Shown here in pieces: positions 25,325-38,173 of a stretch of DNA of 64,000 nt. Below the pieces are notes generated by a model that did not search any database, was not told the DNA's origin, and saw nothing but the letters and a program-made list of their open reading frames with translations. A program made the position numbers and the translations under genes. Each line of letters begins with the position of its first letter. Within the stretch, counting starts at the first letter, position 1. The DNA comes from Siphonodentalium dalli (taxonomy: Eukaryota; Mollusca; Scaphopoda; Gadilida; Siphonodentaliidae), in contig CP136065.1 of NCBI GenBank assembly GCA_032622095.1, forward strand, positions 36,116,732-36,180,731. The letters run 5' to 3'.

Positions 25325-27231
25325 GTACGGAGCCACGTAAGTCCCACTTGCGATACTTTTTTTATCTCGTTTAAACGAGATAATATTTTGCGATACTTTT
25401 TTTTATCACGTTTAAACGAGATAATATCTTGCCGCACTTTTTTTTATCTCGTTTAAACGAGATAATATTTTGCAATACTTCTTTTTATCTCGTTTAAACG
25501 AGATAATATTTTTGCGATACTTTTTTTATCTCGTTTAAACGAGATAATATCTTGCCACACTTTTTCTTTATCTCGTTTAAACGAGATTATATCTTGCTAT
25601 ACTGGGACCCTATATCACCGATGCTGCTCTTGTATGAGCTGGTAATGCATTACTGGGACCCTATATAACTGATGTTGCTTTTGTGTGAGCTGGTAATTAA
25701 TTTGCATTACTGGGGCCCTATATAAATAATTATGTGATTGTATGAGCTGGTAATAAATTAATTGGCATTGGAATGGCCCTATATAACTGATGCTGCCCTT
25801 ATATGAGCTGGAAAAGCATTACTGGGGCCTATATAACTGATGCTGCTTTTTATGAGCTGATAATGCATGAATTGGCATTAATGGGGCCCTATATAAATAA
25901 TGATGTGGTTGCATGAGCTGTTAATGCATTAATTGGCATTACAATGGCCCTATATCATATAACTGATGCTGCCATTGTATGAGCTGGTAATGCATTACTG
26001 TGGCCCTATATAACTGATGCTGCCCTTGTATGAGCTGGAAATGCATTACGGGGGTCCTATATAACTGATGTTGCCGTTGTATGAGCTGGTAATGCATTAC
26101 TGGGGCCCTTTATAACCGGTGCTGCTCTTGTATGAACTGGTAATCCATTAATGGAGCCTTATATAACCGATGCTGCTCTTGTAATGCAGCAATCACCATT
26201 ACTACGAGCATTACTGTGCCCTATATAAATAATGATGTGCTTGTATGAGCTGGTAATGCATTAATTGGCATTACTGGGCCCTATATAACTATGCATGCTG
26301 CCATTGTATGAACTGGTAATGCAGTAATCAACATTACTGTGGGCCTATATAACTGATGCGGCTCTTATATGAACTGGTAATGCAGTAACCCGCATTACTG
26401 GGGCTTTATGTAAGTGATGGTGTCATTGTGTGAGCTGGTAATACATCACAGGAACTGTATATAACTGGTGCTGCTCTTGTGTGAGCTGGTAAAGCATCAA
26501 TCGGTCCCAGTGTTGCCAATTAATGCATCGTCAATTCACACAAGAGCAGCATCTGTTAAATAAGGACAAATAGGATCCCAGTAATCCATTACCAGCTCAT
26601 ACAAGGGCAGCATCAGTTATATAAGGTCAAATGTGGTCCCGGTAATGCTAATTAAGCATTACCAGCTCATACAAAAGCAGCATCAGTTATATAATTTCAC
26701 TTTTATCCTTGACTTTACTAAGCTTGCTGAGCTTGGCCATGTACCCCACACAGCGTTCCACAAAATATGTTGAACGAGATAACAAAAAAAGTATCGCAAG
26801 ATATTATCTCGTTTAAACGAGATAAAAAAAAAGTATCGCAAGATATTATCTCGTTTAAACGAGATAAAAAAAAGTATCGCAAATTATTATCTCGTTTAAA
26901 CGAGATAAAAAAAGTGTGGCAAGATATTATCTCGTTTAAACGAGATAAAAAAAAAGTGTGGCAAGATATTATCTCGTTTAAACGAGATAAAAAAAAGTAT
27001 CGCAAAATATTATCTCGTTTAAACGAGATAAAAAAAAAGTATTGCAAAATATTATCTCGTTTAAACGAGATAAAAAAAAGTGTGGCAAGATATTATCTCG
27101 TTTAAACGAGATAAAAAAAGTATCGCAAAATATTATCTCGTTTAAACGAGATAAAAAAAGTATGGCAAGATATTATCTCGTTTAAACGAGATAAAAAAAG
27201 TATCGCAAGTGGGACTTACGGGGCTCCGTAC
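25325..27231. mobile_element. Foldback element built on 20-bp palindrome arrays
   Basis: The ends are inverted copies: GTACGGAGCC(A/C)CGTAAGTC…CACTTGCGATAC at 25325 and its complement ending at 27231. GTTT on both outer sides (25321-25324 and 27232-27235) is a possible target duplication. Inside the left end are six, and inside the right end ten, tandem units of about 41-43 bp, each carrying the perfect palindrome TATCTCGTTTAAACGAGATA or a one-base variant plus a T-rich or A-rich spacer. The centre holds another tandem repeat. There is no real gene. Confidence 0.85.
25598..26516 (+). repeat. Tandem ~55-70-bp repeats, centre of foldback element
   Basis: There are about 14 diverged units with the core CCCTATATAACTGATGCTGC, TTGTATGAGCTGGTAATG and CATTACTGGG. 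Three inverted units follow at 26517-26700 (ACCAGCTCATACAA…GCAGCATCAGTTATATAA), so even the centre is arranged head to head. Confidence 0.8.
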
Positions 27232-27384
27232 GTTTGCGAGAAGAATGATTTTATGAAGACTGTGGTGATCTATTTATGCGTTCTGGTGCTGATATTTTCT
27301 TTATGGTTTCCCATCCAAAAGATTTCAATGCTTATTTGACTTTAAAAAAAAAGACGTATGTTGGACTTTTGCCATGACGAATGA

Positions 27385-29405
27385 TATATTAATCACCATT
27401 TATCACCACTCATCACCACTCATCACCATCATTCATCACCATTTATCACCACTCATCACCACTCATCACCATCCATCACCATTCATCACCATCCATCACC
27501 ATTCATCACCATCCATCACCATTCATCACCATTCATCACCACTCATCACCATTCATCACCATTCATCACCATTCATCACCACTCATCACCACTCATCACC
27601 ATCCATCACCAATCATCACCATTAATCACTATTCATCACAATTCATCGCTATTCATCTCCATTCATCACCATTCATCACCATTTATCACTACTCATCACC
27701 ATTCAGCACCATTTATCACTATTCATCACCATTCAGCACCATTCATCACCATTCATCGCTATTCATCACCATTCATCACCATTCTTACAATTCATCACCA
27801 TTCATCACCATTCATCACCATTTATCACTACTCATCACCATTCAGCACCATTCATCACCATTCATCACTATTCATCACCATTCAGCACCATTCTTAAAAT
27901 TCATCACCATTCATCACCATTCATCACCATTTATCACCACTCATCACCATTCATCACCATTTATCACCACTCATCACCATTCATCACCATCCATCACCAT
28001 TCATCACTATCCATCACCATTCATCACCATTCATCACCATCCATCACCATTAATCACCACTCATCACCATTCATCGCCATCCATCACCATTCATCACCAT
28101 TCATCACCATTCATCACCAATCATCACCATTCATCACCATTAATCACCATTCATCACCATTCAGCACCATTCATCACAATTTATCACCACTCATCACCAC
28201 TCATCACCACTCATCACCATTCATCACCATTCATCACCAATCATCACCATTTATCACTATTCATCACCATTCATCACCATCCATCACCATTAATCACTAT
28301 TCATCACCATTCAGCACCATTCATCAAAATTCATCACCATCCATCACCATTCATCGCCATTCATCACAATTCATCACCATTCATCACCATGCAGCACCAT
28401 TCATCACCATTCATCACCATTCATCACCATTTATCACCACTCATCACCATTCACCACCATCCATCACCATTCATCACCATTCATCATTATTCATCACCAT
28501 TCATCACATTTCATCACCATTTATCACCACTCATCACCATTCATCATCATTCATCACCATTCATCACCATTCATCACCACTCATCACCATTTATCACCAC
28601 TCATCACCATTCATCACCATCCATCACCATTCATCACCATTCATCATTATTCATCACCATTCATCACCATTCATCACCATTCATCGCCATTCATCACCAT
28701 CCATCACCATTAATCACCATCCATCACCATTCATCACCATTCATCCACATTTATCACCATTCATCACCATTCATCACCATTCATCACTATTTATCACCAT
28801 TCATCACCATTCATCACCATTCATCACCAATCACCACCATCCATCACCATTTATCACCATTCATCACCATCCATCACCATTTATCACCACTCATCACCAT
28901 TCATCACTATTCATCACCATTTATCACCATTCATCACCAATTATTACCATTCATCACCATTCATCACCATTCATCACCATGTATCACCACTCATCACCAC
29001 TCATCACCATTCATCACCATTCATCACCATTAATCACTATTCATCACCATTCAGCACCATTCATCACAATTCATCATCATTCATCACCACTCATCAACAT
29101 TTATCACTACTCATCACCATCCATCACAATTCATCACCAATCATCACCATTCATCATCATTTATCACCATTCATCACCATTCAGCACCATTCATCACCGT
29201 TCATCACCATTCATCACCATTCATCACCATTCATCACCATCCATCACCAATAATCACTATTCATCACCATTCAGCACCATTCATCACAATGCATCACCAA
29301 TCATCACCATTCATCACCATTTATCACCACTCATCACCATTCATCACCATTCATCACCATTCATCACCATTAATCACTATTCATCACCACTCATCACCAT
29401 TCGTA
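27385..29405 (+). repeat. 2-kb satellite of a 10-bp unit (ATTCATCACC)
   Basis: About 200 tandem copies of a decamer approximating ATTCATCACC vary mostly at the first three bases (cca, tta, act). It starts 150 bp after the palindromic foldback element. The unit is open in all three phases, which creates His/Ser/Pro-rich open frames that are not genes. Confidence 0.95.
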
Positions 29406-29809
29406 TCACACTGGCAGATAATGGTTTAGTGATGTCAAATCGGACAGGGCATTGAAAGCAAATGTGATGATGAACACCGTACTGCATTTCCTATAACGCG
29501 TTGCTGTGATACGCACGACGACGACAAAGTATCAACATTTTCGTATGATGGAACAATAGCCCCATAGGACGGACAATGCGTACAAAACCATTTAGATGCA
29601 GAATCGCACATTTCCCAACGTTTTGTCAAAACTTTGGACTAAACTGGCCTTCAGATGGAACTCTTAGGGGTGTCAGGTAGGTAATATCCAACAGTTGGTA
29701 AGCATGAGGTACCAGTTGGAATATTCCAATGGGGTGCAAATGGAGTTTCGCTAACATGGGAGTTTCGTCTGGCTCAAGGCGATGCAGTTGTCACGCGTGA
29801 AAAATTACA

Positions 29810-32010
29810 TGTATTTCACTCGGGTTCAGCGGGCTCACCACTTTTAGGGAATTTTTAGCAATTTTGGTTCCGACTCGATACTGATTTTTTTTACTTTCGG
29901 CCATTTTGATCATGGAAAACCTACCCTGTCAAGAGAAAATTGTTATGGTGAGTATTCAATAGTGATGCTTTTGTCCCATTTGTTTGGAATGAGTAGATGG
30001 ATATTCATATAACCTACGATTAGAACGATGATTGAGATATATAATGAGGCATTCAGCCATATTATGCCTCAATTTCCAACTTCGGCATCAGTTTTGAGAT
30101 GGACAGGGACGGAAGTAACCATGTTACGTACGATAATTGTAATATACTACCAACATACTGTCTAATCACGTTCAACATAATCATCATGATTAATATCGTA
30201 CGCCATTTTTACATGTGTTTTGTCATGCATTTTTGAAATGCACACGGGCTCCGACTCGTTTTTTTCAAAGGCTCCGACTCTTATATATCGAAAAATGATG
30301 GACCCGGCTCGTCTGCATAGGAAAATCATTTGTAATTGTCGAGCTGCTAACAATGCGGTGAACTAGAGACAGGGACTCTGTTCTTTATTGTCTGCAAGCG
30401 ATAAACTTGCACAATTTACCCCATTGTTGAACGAGACCAAATATGTAGTTCAGTTTCATACTTATAAACATTAAGTTTATCTATCCTTGTAATTCGTTAT
30501 ATATTTATCTTTATTCCCATTCTAATTTTAAAACTATTTTCTTGCCATTTTGCAGATTACATTATTATGACACTCCTTCTAAAATGTTCAGCGATTGAGA
30601 AAAATAAGGATATCACAATAAATTTCACATACATCTATAGTGGTGGGCGACACTATGTACTCAGTGGGCACATATTTATGTTAATGCCATCTGAGCATGT
30701 CGTTATTGGCATATAAGGCAATGAACATGATTTATTGGTCAATGAGATTTGAAGTTAGAAATTATATATCTGTATTGTGGTTCACGCCAACATAAATCGA
30801 TCAAACTTGAACGCTGCATGATGGGTATCAACATAACATATAACATGTGTGTCAGTATATATAATTCAAACTATTATCCTTATTTTACTGAACATCGACA
30901 GATGCTACATGATACAAGGAAAACAACACATTAACCAGGAGGCTTTGTGTCATATGATCCCTCCCAGACCTAAGAGAACACGAAGGTGACTTCCATTCTT
31001 CATTCCTAATTCGAATTTTGTTTTATTGTTGTGTTGTGGGGTGGCCCAAATACACTCTTTCCATACAACACACACCCACCCGAGGTCGAGAAATAGCATG
31101 ATGCAATATTTGAACCCATCTGGATGGCGGCCATTTTGAATCGGGATGGGATGTGAGGGGTGAATATTTAGAATGTAATTGGAGCCAGCCTACAATACCC
31201 TATTTGACCTAAATCGGTAAAGGGGCCAATAAATGGCATGGTGCCCTATTTGAACCCCTCTGGACGGCGGTCATTTAGGATCGGTGTGGGTTGTGTATAA
31301 AGAGCGTCTGGGGGCACCATACACCACCCTTTATAGTAGCGAAATACAAAAACAAATCGAATAAGGAATTAAAGTCACCTTCGCAAGGGACCACACAGCG
31401 AAGGTTACAATACCCATTGTTTGTCCAAACGGGATTTGACAATCAGTCATAAGTAGAGACACGATAATATATCCAAACTGAACCTCTCAAAGCGCTCATG
31501 TGAAAATAGTACACTCATTTCTAACAGAACGAATGTGTCGCGATCACAAAAGAACAATGATTCACGGTCGGACAAAGAACCTGATCTGAGTCCCAAAATC
31601 AGTAACGAGTCGGACCCATTTTGGAGATATCGTTTTGAAGCTCAAACAGACTGAATGATCTATACACCCATTTATTATTTGGTACTAGAACTATAATCAT
31701 ACCCTTGAGATATAAATCATATTTTCAATTGTAAATCACATAGATAAGCTCGTCTTTCAGTGATGGTCAATATCTATATATAATGTCCAATTTGCGGGAT
31801 CAAACATACCTAACAAAACAGTACGAAATCGATAAAGGGTATACTCGTCGAAAACATATCGAGATACTCAGGTTTCATCCATGTTTACGCCTTTCCGCAT
31901 AAAAAACTTCTCATTTGTTTTCAAAGATCGGAATAGAGGGGTCCTGATAACAAAAGAGTCGGAACGAAATCACTAAAGATCCCAAAGTGGGTAGCCCATT
32001 GAACCCGTGT
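29810..32010. repeat. Old, imperfect inverted repeat around the 30.9-kb element
   Basis: CGGGTTCAGCGGGCTCACCACTTT…TGGTTCCGACTCG near 29820 is matched inverted by CGAGTCGG/GAGTCGGAACGAAATC…AAAGTGGGTAGCCCATTGAACCC near 31950-32010. Further 'TCCGACTCG' phrases face each other at 30245-30310 and 31595-31625. Confidence 0.45.
30938..31404. mobile_element. Non-coding inverted-repeat element (~470 bp)
   Basis: Left: GGCTTTGTGTCATATGATCC…CGAAGGTGACTTCCATTC. Right, read inward: CTGTGTGGTCCCTTGCGAAGGTGACTT. The arms are about 60-75 bp and imperfect. Two diverged ~130-bp repeats inside share TATTTGAACCC(A/C)TCTGGA(T/C)GGCGG. Confidence 0.65.
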
Positions 32011-32349
32011 ATATGAAGTTCCACACATTTGGTCGTCTTGAAAAGAAATGTCTCGTTCAATGCATAAACGAACTACATACTAAAGTCAATGGCTATATTG
32101 TTACAGTTCAAACAATAGAAATAAGAGAAAATATAGTGTGAATTCCGTTGCCATTAAGGCACTGCATTAGGAATTTGAAAAGATTTCTTTCAGTCAATGT
32201 TAATTGCAGGGTTGTATTTTAAACGACTATGACTGGGAAAGTAGTCCAATTGGTCGAGAATGAATGCGTGTTGAATGCAGGTTGCGTCAGCTATTAACCG
32301 GGATGGTCTGTCATGAATGGTACTCGCACACTGGTGCTTTCTGGCTATC

Positions 32350-32440
32350 TGTCTGGATATAAATAACTGGTTCCTCTGTCCAGTTGTGAGCTGCTTTGGA
32401 TATAAACAACCTGATTACTCTGTCAAGATGTGGGTTTCTC
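32350..32440 (+). repeat. Short direct duplication
   Basis: GGATATAAATAACTGGTTCC…CTCTGTC and GGATATAAACAACCTGATTA…CTCTGTC are ~50 bp apart. Confidence 0.5.
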
Positions 32441-32737
32441 TTGGTTGACGATTGGTAGATATATGAAGTAGAAATATGGTAACGGGAATACTGAAGCAGT
32501 TAATTTTAATCGGTGAGTATAATATTCGATTTGTCATCAATATATTGGCGAGCTATGATTCGTATATAAACTATTATGAGTTTATGACCTCATCAATTTT
32601 TAACGCTAATTATCGACGAGTGAAAACTGGATGAAGGGTAAAAATGTCGAACAGTAGAACATACATGTGTCGTAAGTCAAGAGGCCATCGAAATCGGTCG
32701 ACGTGAAACCTAGCTCTCATGACCACCAGTAACAACT

Positions 32738-32801
32738 AGTATTCCCAATTCTACCATAATGATAACACAACTATCATTGCAACTGAGCCGGGTCTATCTA
32801 G
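32738..32801 (-). repeat. Split direct repeat B2 (right terminus)
   Basis: This is the second 64-bp B copy. Its outer edge at 32738 is the inferred 3' end of the retroelement. About 400 bp of sequence separates it from A2. Confidence 0.9.
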
Positions 32802-33197
32802 CGTCGCGTTTATTTTGGAGCAGTATTGATGTTTTACAATGACATATATGAACATTTCTGATACATAAATATAATGCTATCTATACTGACGCAGTCGTAC
32901 AGGAAAAACCACCAAAACCCTTTTTCTTAGGGAAAAAATGATGGAAACCTGTTTTCCGAAAACCATTCTGCTCAGTTTCAATGTCGGAAATTTCACTCTC
33001 ATTGGATACTATAGCATTACAACAACAAAACATGCATGCATCTTAACTTCCATGAAAAATGAAACGCGTTATTTCGGTGTATATATACTGACAAAAAACA
33101 AAAAATTTGATTACCCATGCATTTGTCTTGTACAATAATTGTATTATCAATCTGTCTTCTTGACATTAAATATATATGCATATTGAAAATTTCGTAA

Positions 33198-33361
33198 GTT
33201 TACCCGACGAAAGAATAGGCTAGAGTGACTTGACACTCCTCGTTAATTAATCTCCTACCGCAGACTCACTGCTCTCATTGGCTACTGCCTTAATTAACTA
33301 CTCTCATATTCATTATGTCACGGACTGTGAATACAATTTTTTCGCGCTAATACTAGAAAAC
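33198..33361 (-). repeat. Split direct repeat A2 (internal)
   Basis: This is the second 164-bp A copy, in the same orientation as A1. It directly abuts B1, so the B1-A2 unit can represent the joined element ends. Confidence 0.92.
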
Positions 33362-33375
33362 GCGCGAAAAATATC

Positions 33376-33439
33376 AGTATTCCCAATTCTACCATAATGA
33401 TAACACAACTATCATTGCAACTGAGCCGGGTCTATCTAG
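33376..33439 (-). repeat. Split direct repeat B1 (internal)
   Basis: This 64-bp sequence starts AGTATTCCCAATTCTACC and ends GGGTCTATCTAG on the + strand. It is identical as read to 32738-32801. Confidence 0.92.
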
Positions 33440-33597
33440 ATAATTACAAAGAACCGGAGGTGCCATAATTATGTTACAAACTGCACCTTATATATCACCA
33501 TCAAAATTATATAATTGTCAGATGCAAACATATTAAATAATATATGAATCAAATATGAATTATGTCACATATAATAATTAACAAACATTCCAATATC

Positions 33598-34590
33598 TTA
33601 TAAACCAAGCTTATGTGAAACTTCCAATCTCTGTGCAACATCATCTTGCACATACATATCTTTGCTGCTTTCAGAAGCCCACCTTCCGTGACGCTTCCGG
33701 CACCTTTCTTTCACATTTGAATTAGCAGCCTTGGTAGCCCCACCGGCTCTCAGACTATGCAACCCAAGATCGAGATCGTTGCTCACTAGCTTAAGCTTGC
33801 CGACCAACCGATCTCTCACTGTGGTATAACTTAATTTCTTATCAATTGCTCTAAATTTTATAGAACCTTTACACCTATAACCAGCTTTGAAAAAAAATTC
33901 TTCCCCATCATTTGATTCTACAAATTTAAGGTATTTAAGATACATGTTGTATGGACATGCAAGGCTACTGCCTTTAGAAATGAGAACTTCATTGCCTTGT
34001 CTGTATTTATCTGTCCTACTCTTTCTTATTTTTAAACGCAAAAATTTGTCATGAACTTCTACGTCGTTCTTTTTTAAAGCTGAAAGCTCATCATATCTTT
34101 AAAATCCACAAAATGCAAATAAAATCATTGTTAAGTCTCTAATATAAAAAAAGTCATTACAATTTTCAAATTTTTCACACAATTCTATCAACATTTCTGT
34201 TGTTACAGGATCTTTTCTATTCGTAGGCATCGAAAAATTCCTCCTTGCAGACTCTTGTAAATTTGAAACATATCCGTTATTGGTAGGATCAGAAAAAATT
34301 GTTCATGGCATGTGCCCATTTGATCCCATATTTTGCTGAATTGACCACATGATACGATGCTCCATTGTCCAACAGATATGTAACATATAATGCAACACAT
34401 ACAGGTTCCGCTGGTAACACTTTGTAACACCTGTTCTTTGCGAATAGTTCCCATCTCTGAAAAGCTGCGAAATACTATTTTACCGTTGAGTCACTTTTGG
34501 ATCCGACTATATACTGTCTCAAGTGTTATATTAAGTCCTCCACTTTGTCCACATCTACACAGACCTTGCTCGCTTCCTTCTTGATACCTT
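33598..34590 (-). pseudogene. Ngaro/DIRS-type tyrosine recombinase, degraded
   Basis: This is the integration enzyme of the element. The intact C-terminal frame (34041-33598) holds HSLRAGG, then RHGRWASESSKDMYVQDD, matching the H-x-x-R … H/W … Y catalytic set of tyrosine recombinases. Upstream the similarity continues through a DPTNNGYVSNL-like core-binding segment and a RYDELSAL block with the first catalytic Arg, but in interrupted frames. An in-frame TAA at 34101-34099 sits directly before the RYDEL block, and more stops occur toward the 5' end. It lies ~100 bp after the RT-RNase H frame and before B1, the usual order. The start is not determinable. Confidence 0.85.
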
Positions 34591-34692
34591 CATTGATTCT
34601 CAGGCCTGAAAATGGATGTCTACTGGTAGATTACACGAATAATATCTGCGTGTTAATAAACCGATCAACCATATCAATCAATCATTAGTAAC

Positions 34693-37600
34693 TTATTTGC
34701 CATTGAAATCTATCTTCAATGCTATCATTCTGAAATACATTCTGTATTTTCCAAATACTCCATTATTTCCCCTGCCTTTACTTAAAACATTACTCTCGGG
34801 CAGAACACAATAACCTTCTACAAAACTATGAAATTCCCCATCTTGGCTGCATAATAAAGGCCAAAATGGTGCTGAAAACCACTTCAGAACGATCAATGTC
34901 CCCTTGGCTTGATAAATTGTCATTTTTTCCAAAACTTTACACACAACACTGGGTGGTGGCACAAGCCAATTTGTTTCAAGTTTCCAGCATTGGTCAAAAG
35001 CATCAACAGCTTCTGTTCCTTTACACCAATACCTTGAATTAAATCTTTGACATTTATTATTGTAATCGTATGCGAATCTGTCCACTGTATGGGACCCCAT
35101 ACTTCGTCAAGTTCACAAAAAACCCAATCATGAATAAACCAGTCATCACAATCTTTATTGCGACTCAATTTGTCGGCTTCCTTATTTTCTTCCATTGGAA
35201 CCCATTTTGGAATAATTTTCAATTTGTATTCCTCGCATACGTTATGTATTGATATAGCTATCTTTTGTAAATAGGGTGTCTTACTACCCTTACTTGAAAT
35301 GTTGCTAACATTTTTATTATCCGTGGCCCATTGCATCGATTTTCCCTTTGTATTACAATTAAAATTACTGGTGGTATAATCCAACAATACACGATGCACT
35401 GCCTCCAGCTCTCTCCATGTAGAACTGAGCGACTGTTCGTCATGTGCCCAAGTACCACAACATATCCTCTCCAATGTAGTATCGTATTTGTCATACCCGT
35501 CACTCGGTAAATTTTCGTTAAGAATTTTGCTGGGTTCAAACAACCCACCGATACAAACGGAATGGTTACTCTTGTGCCTCTTTGCGCTATTGGAATTACC
35601 TTCCGTGTAACCACCGGAATTACATTCTCCGGATTTTTCTAAGCGCACAGACGCGCTACCAGATTCATATAATCTGGCTTTCTTATCTGGGGACTCTAAC
35701 CCCATTTCCAACGGATCTATCGATCCACTGAACATTGTGTAGACAGGAGGGAACTCCGCCCCCTTACATTCTATGCGGGACTCCATCCCACGTACTCCAG
35801 AACTCTTTTCATATAGAGGTCGTATACCGCGCGCATCCGCGAGCCCGCCAATTCGGTTTCGAGTTGTGTTTGGCGCCACTCGATTTTTATCGAACGCGTG
35901 ATTTTTCGCGAACGGCGATTCAAATGTTCCACGGCGTACAAATCCACCATAACCATCACCCGAAGCATCGCTCCAAACTAATAAGTCGGAGGCCATGTCT
36001 GTCGACATCGTTTTCATGTGAACTCCAATCGAATTCAATGTTTCAATGTTTTCTTCCCAAAAAGTTAGCTCATTAATTACTTCGTCATATAACACAACTC
36101 TCGCATTCCAACTTGCTCTACCATACTGACAATGGTACATACTTCTGGTAAATAAACTGGCATTGTGCCCCAAAACAATGCTACATGTAATAATTTGTCC
36201 GGCAACCCCTGCCAAATATCGCGCTTTGACTAAAAATATTCCATTCTTTGCACGATTCAAAAGATATTTTAAACTTTGTTTCAATCTTTTTACTCTCTCG
36301 TTTGTAATCTTTATGTTTCCATCGACAGTGTTCCAAACGAGACCGAGCCAGACCACAATTTGTCTCGGCTCCCAATCAGATTTTTCGTCTGATAACTTGA
36401 AACCAAGTTTCAAAAGGTCAGATTTTACCCGGCACGCATCCCAATGTGCCAACATTTTATCGGAATTTCCCCCGATTCCGTCGTCCAAGAACATTATAAT
36501 TTTAATTCCATCTTTTCTCCAATGTTTTATGATATCTCTCATGATTTTTGAAAATATATAACCACTGGTTGACAATCCGAATGGTAAAACTTTGAAAACA
36601 TAATAATTCACATTCCCATCAAATTCCCATGCAAAACCCAAATATTCACAATAGACTGAATTTATCAAAACATGGTGATAAGCAGACGCAAGGTCATAAG
36701 TAAATAGATAATCGCCAGGCTCAAATAAATGTCTGGCTATATCAGCGTCTTCATATTTATGTCTAAATTGATGTAAGTTAGGATTTATGGTTCTACAATC
36801 CAAAACCAGTCTGGGTTTTCCAGATCTGTTATATGCCACAGTTAAAGGGTTAACAACTTTTGGTGCGTTTTCGACTTTTTGCACCCTGCCTGAATGCACC
36901 AATTTTGCGATTTCAATCGAAACGAAATTTGTATTTTCCAAAGAAGATTTATTGTTTTTCAGAAAAACCGATTCTGGAATAGACTTGAAGGGCAGTCTAT
37001 ATCCACTCTCAATTACATCCATGACATGTGCATTTTCCGATATCGATTTCCATTCAGACAATCTTTCTCTTAAGCACCCCACTTGTGAACCTCGTTCAGA
37101 AGGAACCGAATTCGCGACGTCAATTTTTCGCTTTATTGACCGATCCGCACTACAGTTATGCTCTTCGAAACGTGACAACAACATGGGTTGTTTTTCAGCT
37201 GATTTTGCCTCTGCGCATTCGGTTCTTAGCAATAACTCGTTGTTACTGATAATGCGCTCTCGCGAATTACTCGCCGTTTTTCTATTTTGCTCAGTGCTGG
37301 TCGCACTGTTAACTACGTCACAACCGACGTTTTTAGATAAGTTTAACAAATTAATACTTATCTTATTTCCGGATTTCCTAGGGGCCGTACAATCTCGGAT
37401 CCAGTGTCCGTATAACTGACAATTACAGCATTGCCCGGGCTTCACTACTTTAGCTGAAGAAGCTGATGATGATGCTGTTGAGATTCTGTTTCTCGACGAC
37501 GTTGGCTCTGTGTTATACGGTCTGTGTTTGACGAATCTTTTCTTTGTTTTTAAAGATTTGAGCTTCTTAGCAGTCACGTTCACAGCCCTGTTGATTCTCT

Positions 37601-38173
37601 TCTCATCTTCTGAGTCATCAGCTAAGGGATTAGAGACATATTCGTTAACTACGGCCCAACCGTATTCATTTGCATCTGCTAATTTTATACATTTATCGAA
37701 AATTTAGAATATCCATACCCTCTTGTATCTGCTCTTTTGCTTTTACAATATCTCTGGCTTCTAACTTATCTGTATTCAAAGTAGCACTCGCTGAAGTCAA
37801 TTTTGACATGATTTTGGAATTTACTTTATATTGGTCCTCGCAACTCTTTTTCTTGAAAATATATTGATTTTTTTTCATACTATCAATCTATACTATCAAG
37901 TTTGCTGAGATATGTCTATCTGAGTGCTACTTATCTGTTTTTGCAGCCCGGTGAATAGTTCCTTGAACTCGCCCATCATCTGGTTTTTGGAATGCGTAAC
38001 ATCTTGGTCCACGGCCGCTTGCCTAGTACGTAGGCTGGAATCTGCCCCATCTGCTGAGTTTGAATGTCCGACTGCTCCATGTCCAGAGAAGATTTGTTCC
38101 GCAAAAATAAATATAAGTGGCCAGCACAGCCGATGTTTACCCGACGAAAGAATAGGCTAGAGTGACTTGACAC
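34693..38173 (-). pseudogene. Ngaro-like gag/RT-RNase H polyprotein, frameshifted
   Basis: The frame copies RNA into DNA for the element. A lysine-rich gag-like start lies at 37878-37693. The frame changes near 37695 and stays open to 34920. In it are a zinc knuckle CX2CX4HX4C (37432-37389), RT blocks with GKPRLVLDCR and FTYDLASAYHHV, and the catalytic FLDD (36491-36480; the family commonly has Y/F-x-DD). RNase H follows, with its Asp in WSDASG (~35971), Glu in WRELEAV (~35412), TDNKNV and EADKLSR. Near 35090 a second frame change moves the conserved C-terminal block (HTVDRFA, FNSR, GTEAVDAF) into another frame that ends at 34693. The first RNase H Asp and the Glu are ~186 codons apart, far more than usual. 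The upstream start (about 38080-38173) is not firm. Confidence 0.85.

Noticed and set aside
26718-27105. Overlapping open frames on both strands with repeating 14-residue units
   Set aside because: They follow from the ~42-bp palindrome array; both strands are open because the unit is palindromic and a multiple of three.
25360-27210. CRISPR-like regular repeat and spacer pattern
   Set aside because: Spacers are near-identical homopolymer-rich sequences, repeats are perfect 20-bp palindromes, and the context is a eukaryotic foldback element without cas genes.
28389-29455. Long open frames rich in His-Ser-Pro-Phe-Ile-Thr, and similar at 27374-27625
   Set aside because: They are produced by a 10-bp satellite that lacks stop codons in every phase; there are no coding features besides the repeat.
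36787-37419. 210-codon + strand frame
   Set aside because: It is antisense to the Ngaro-like RT frame, which shows real motifs.
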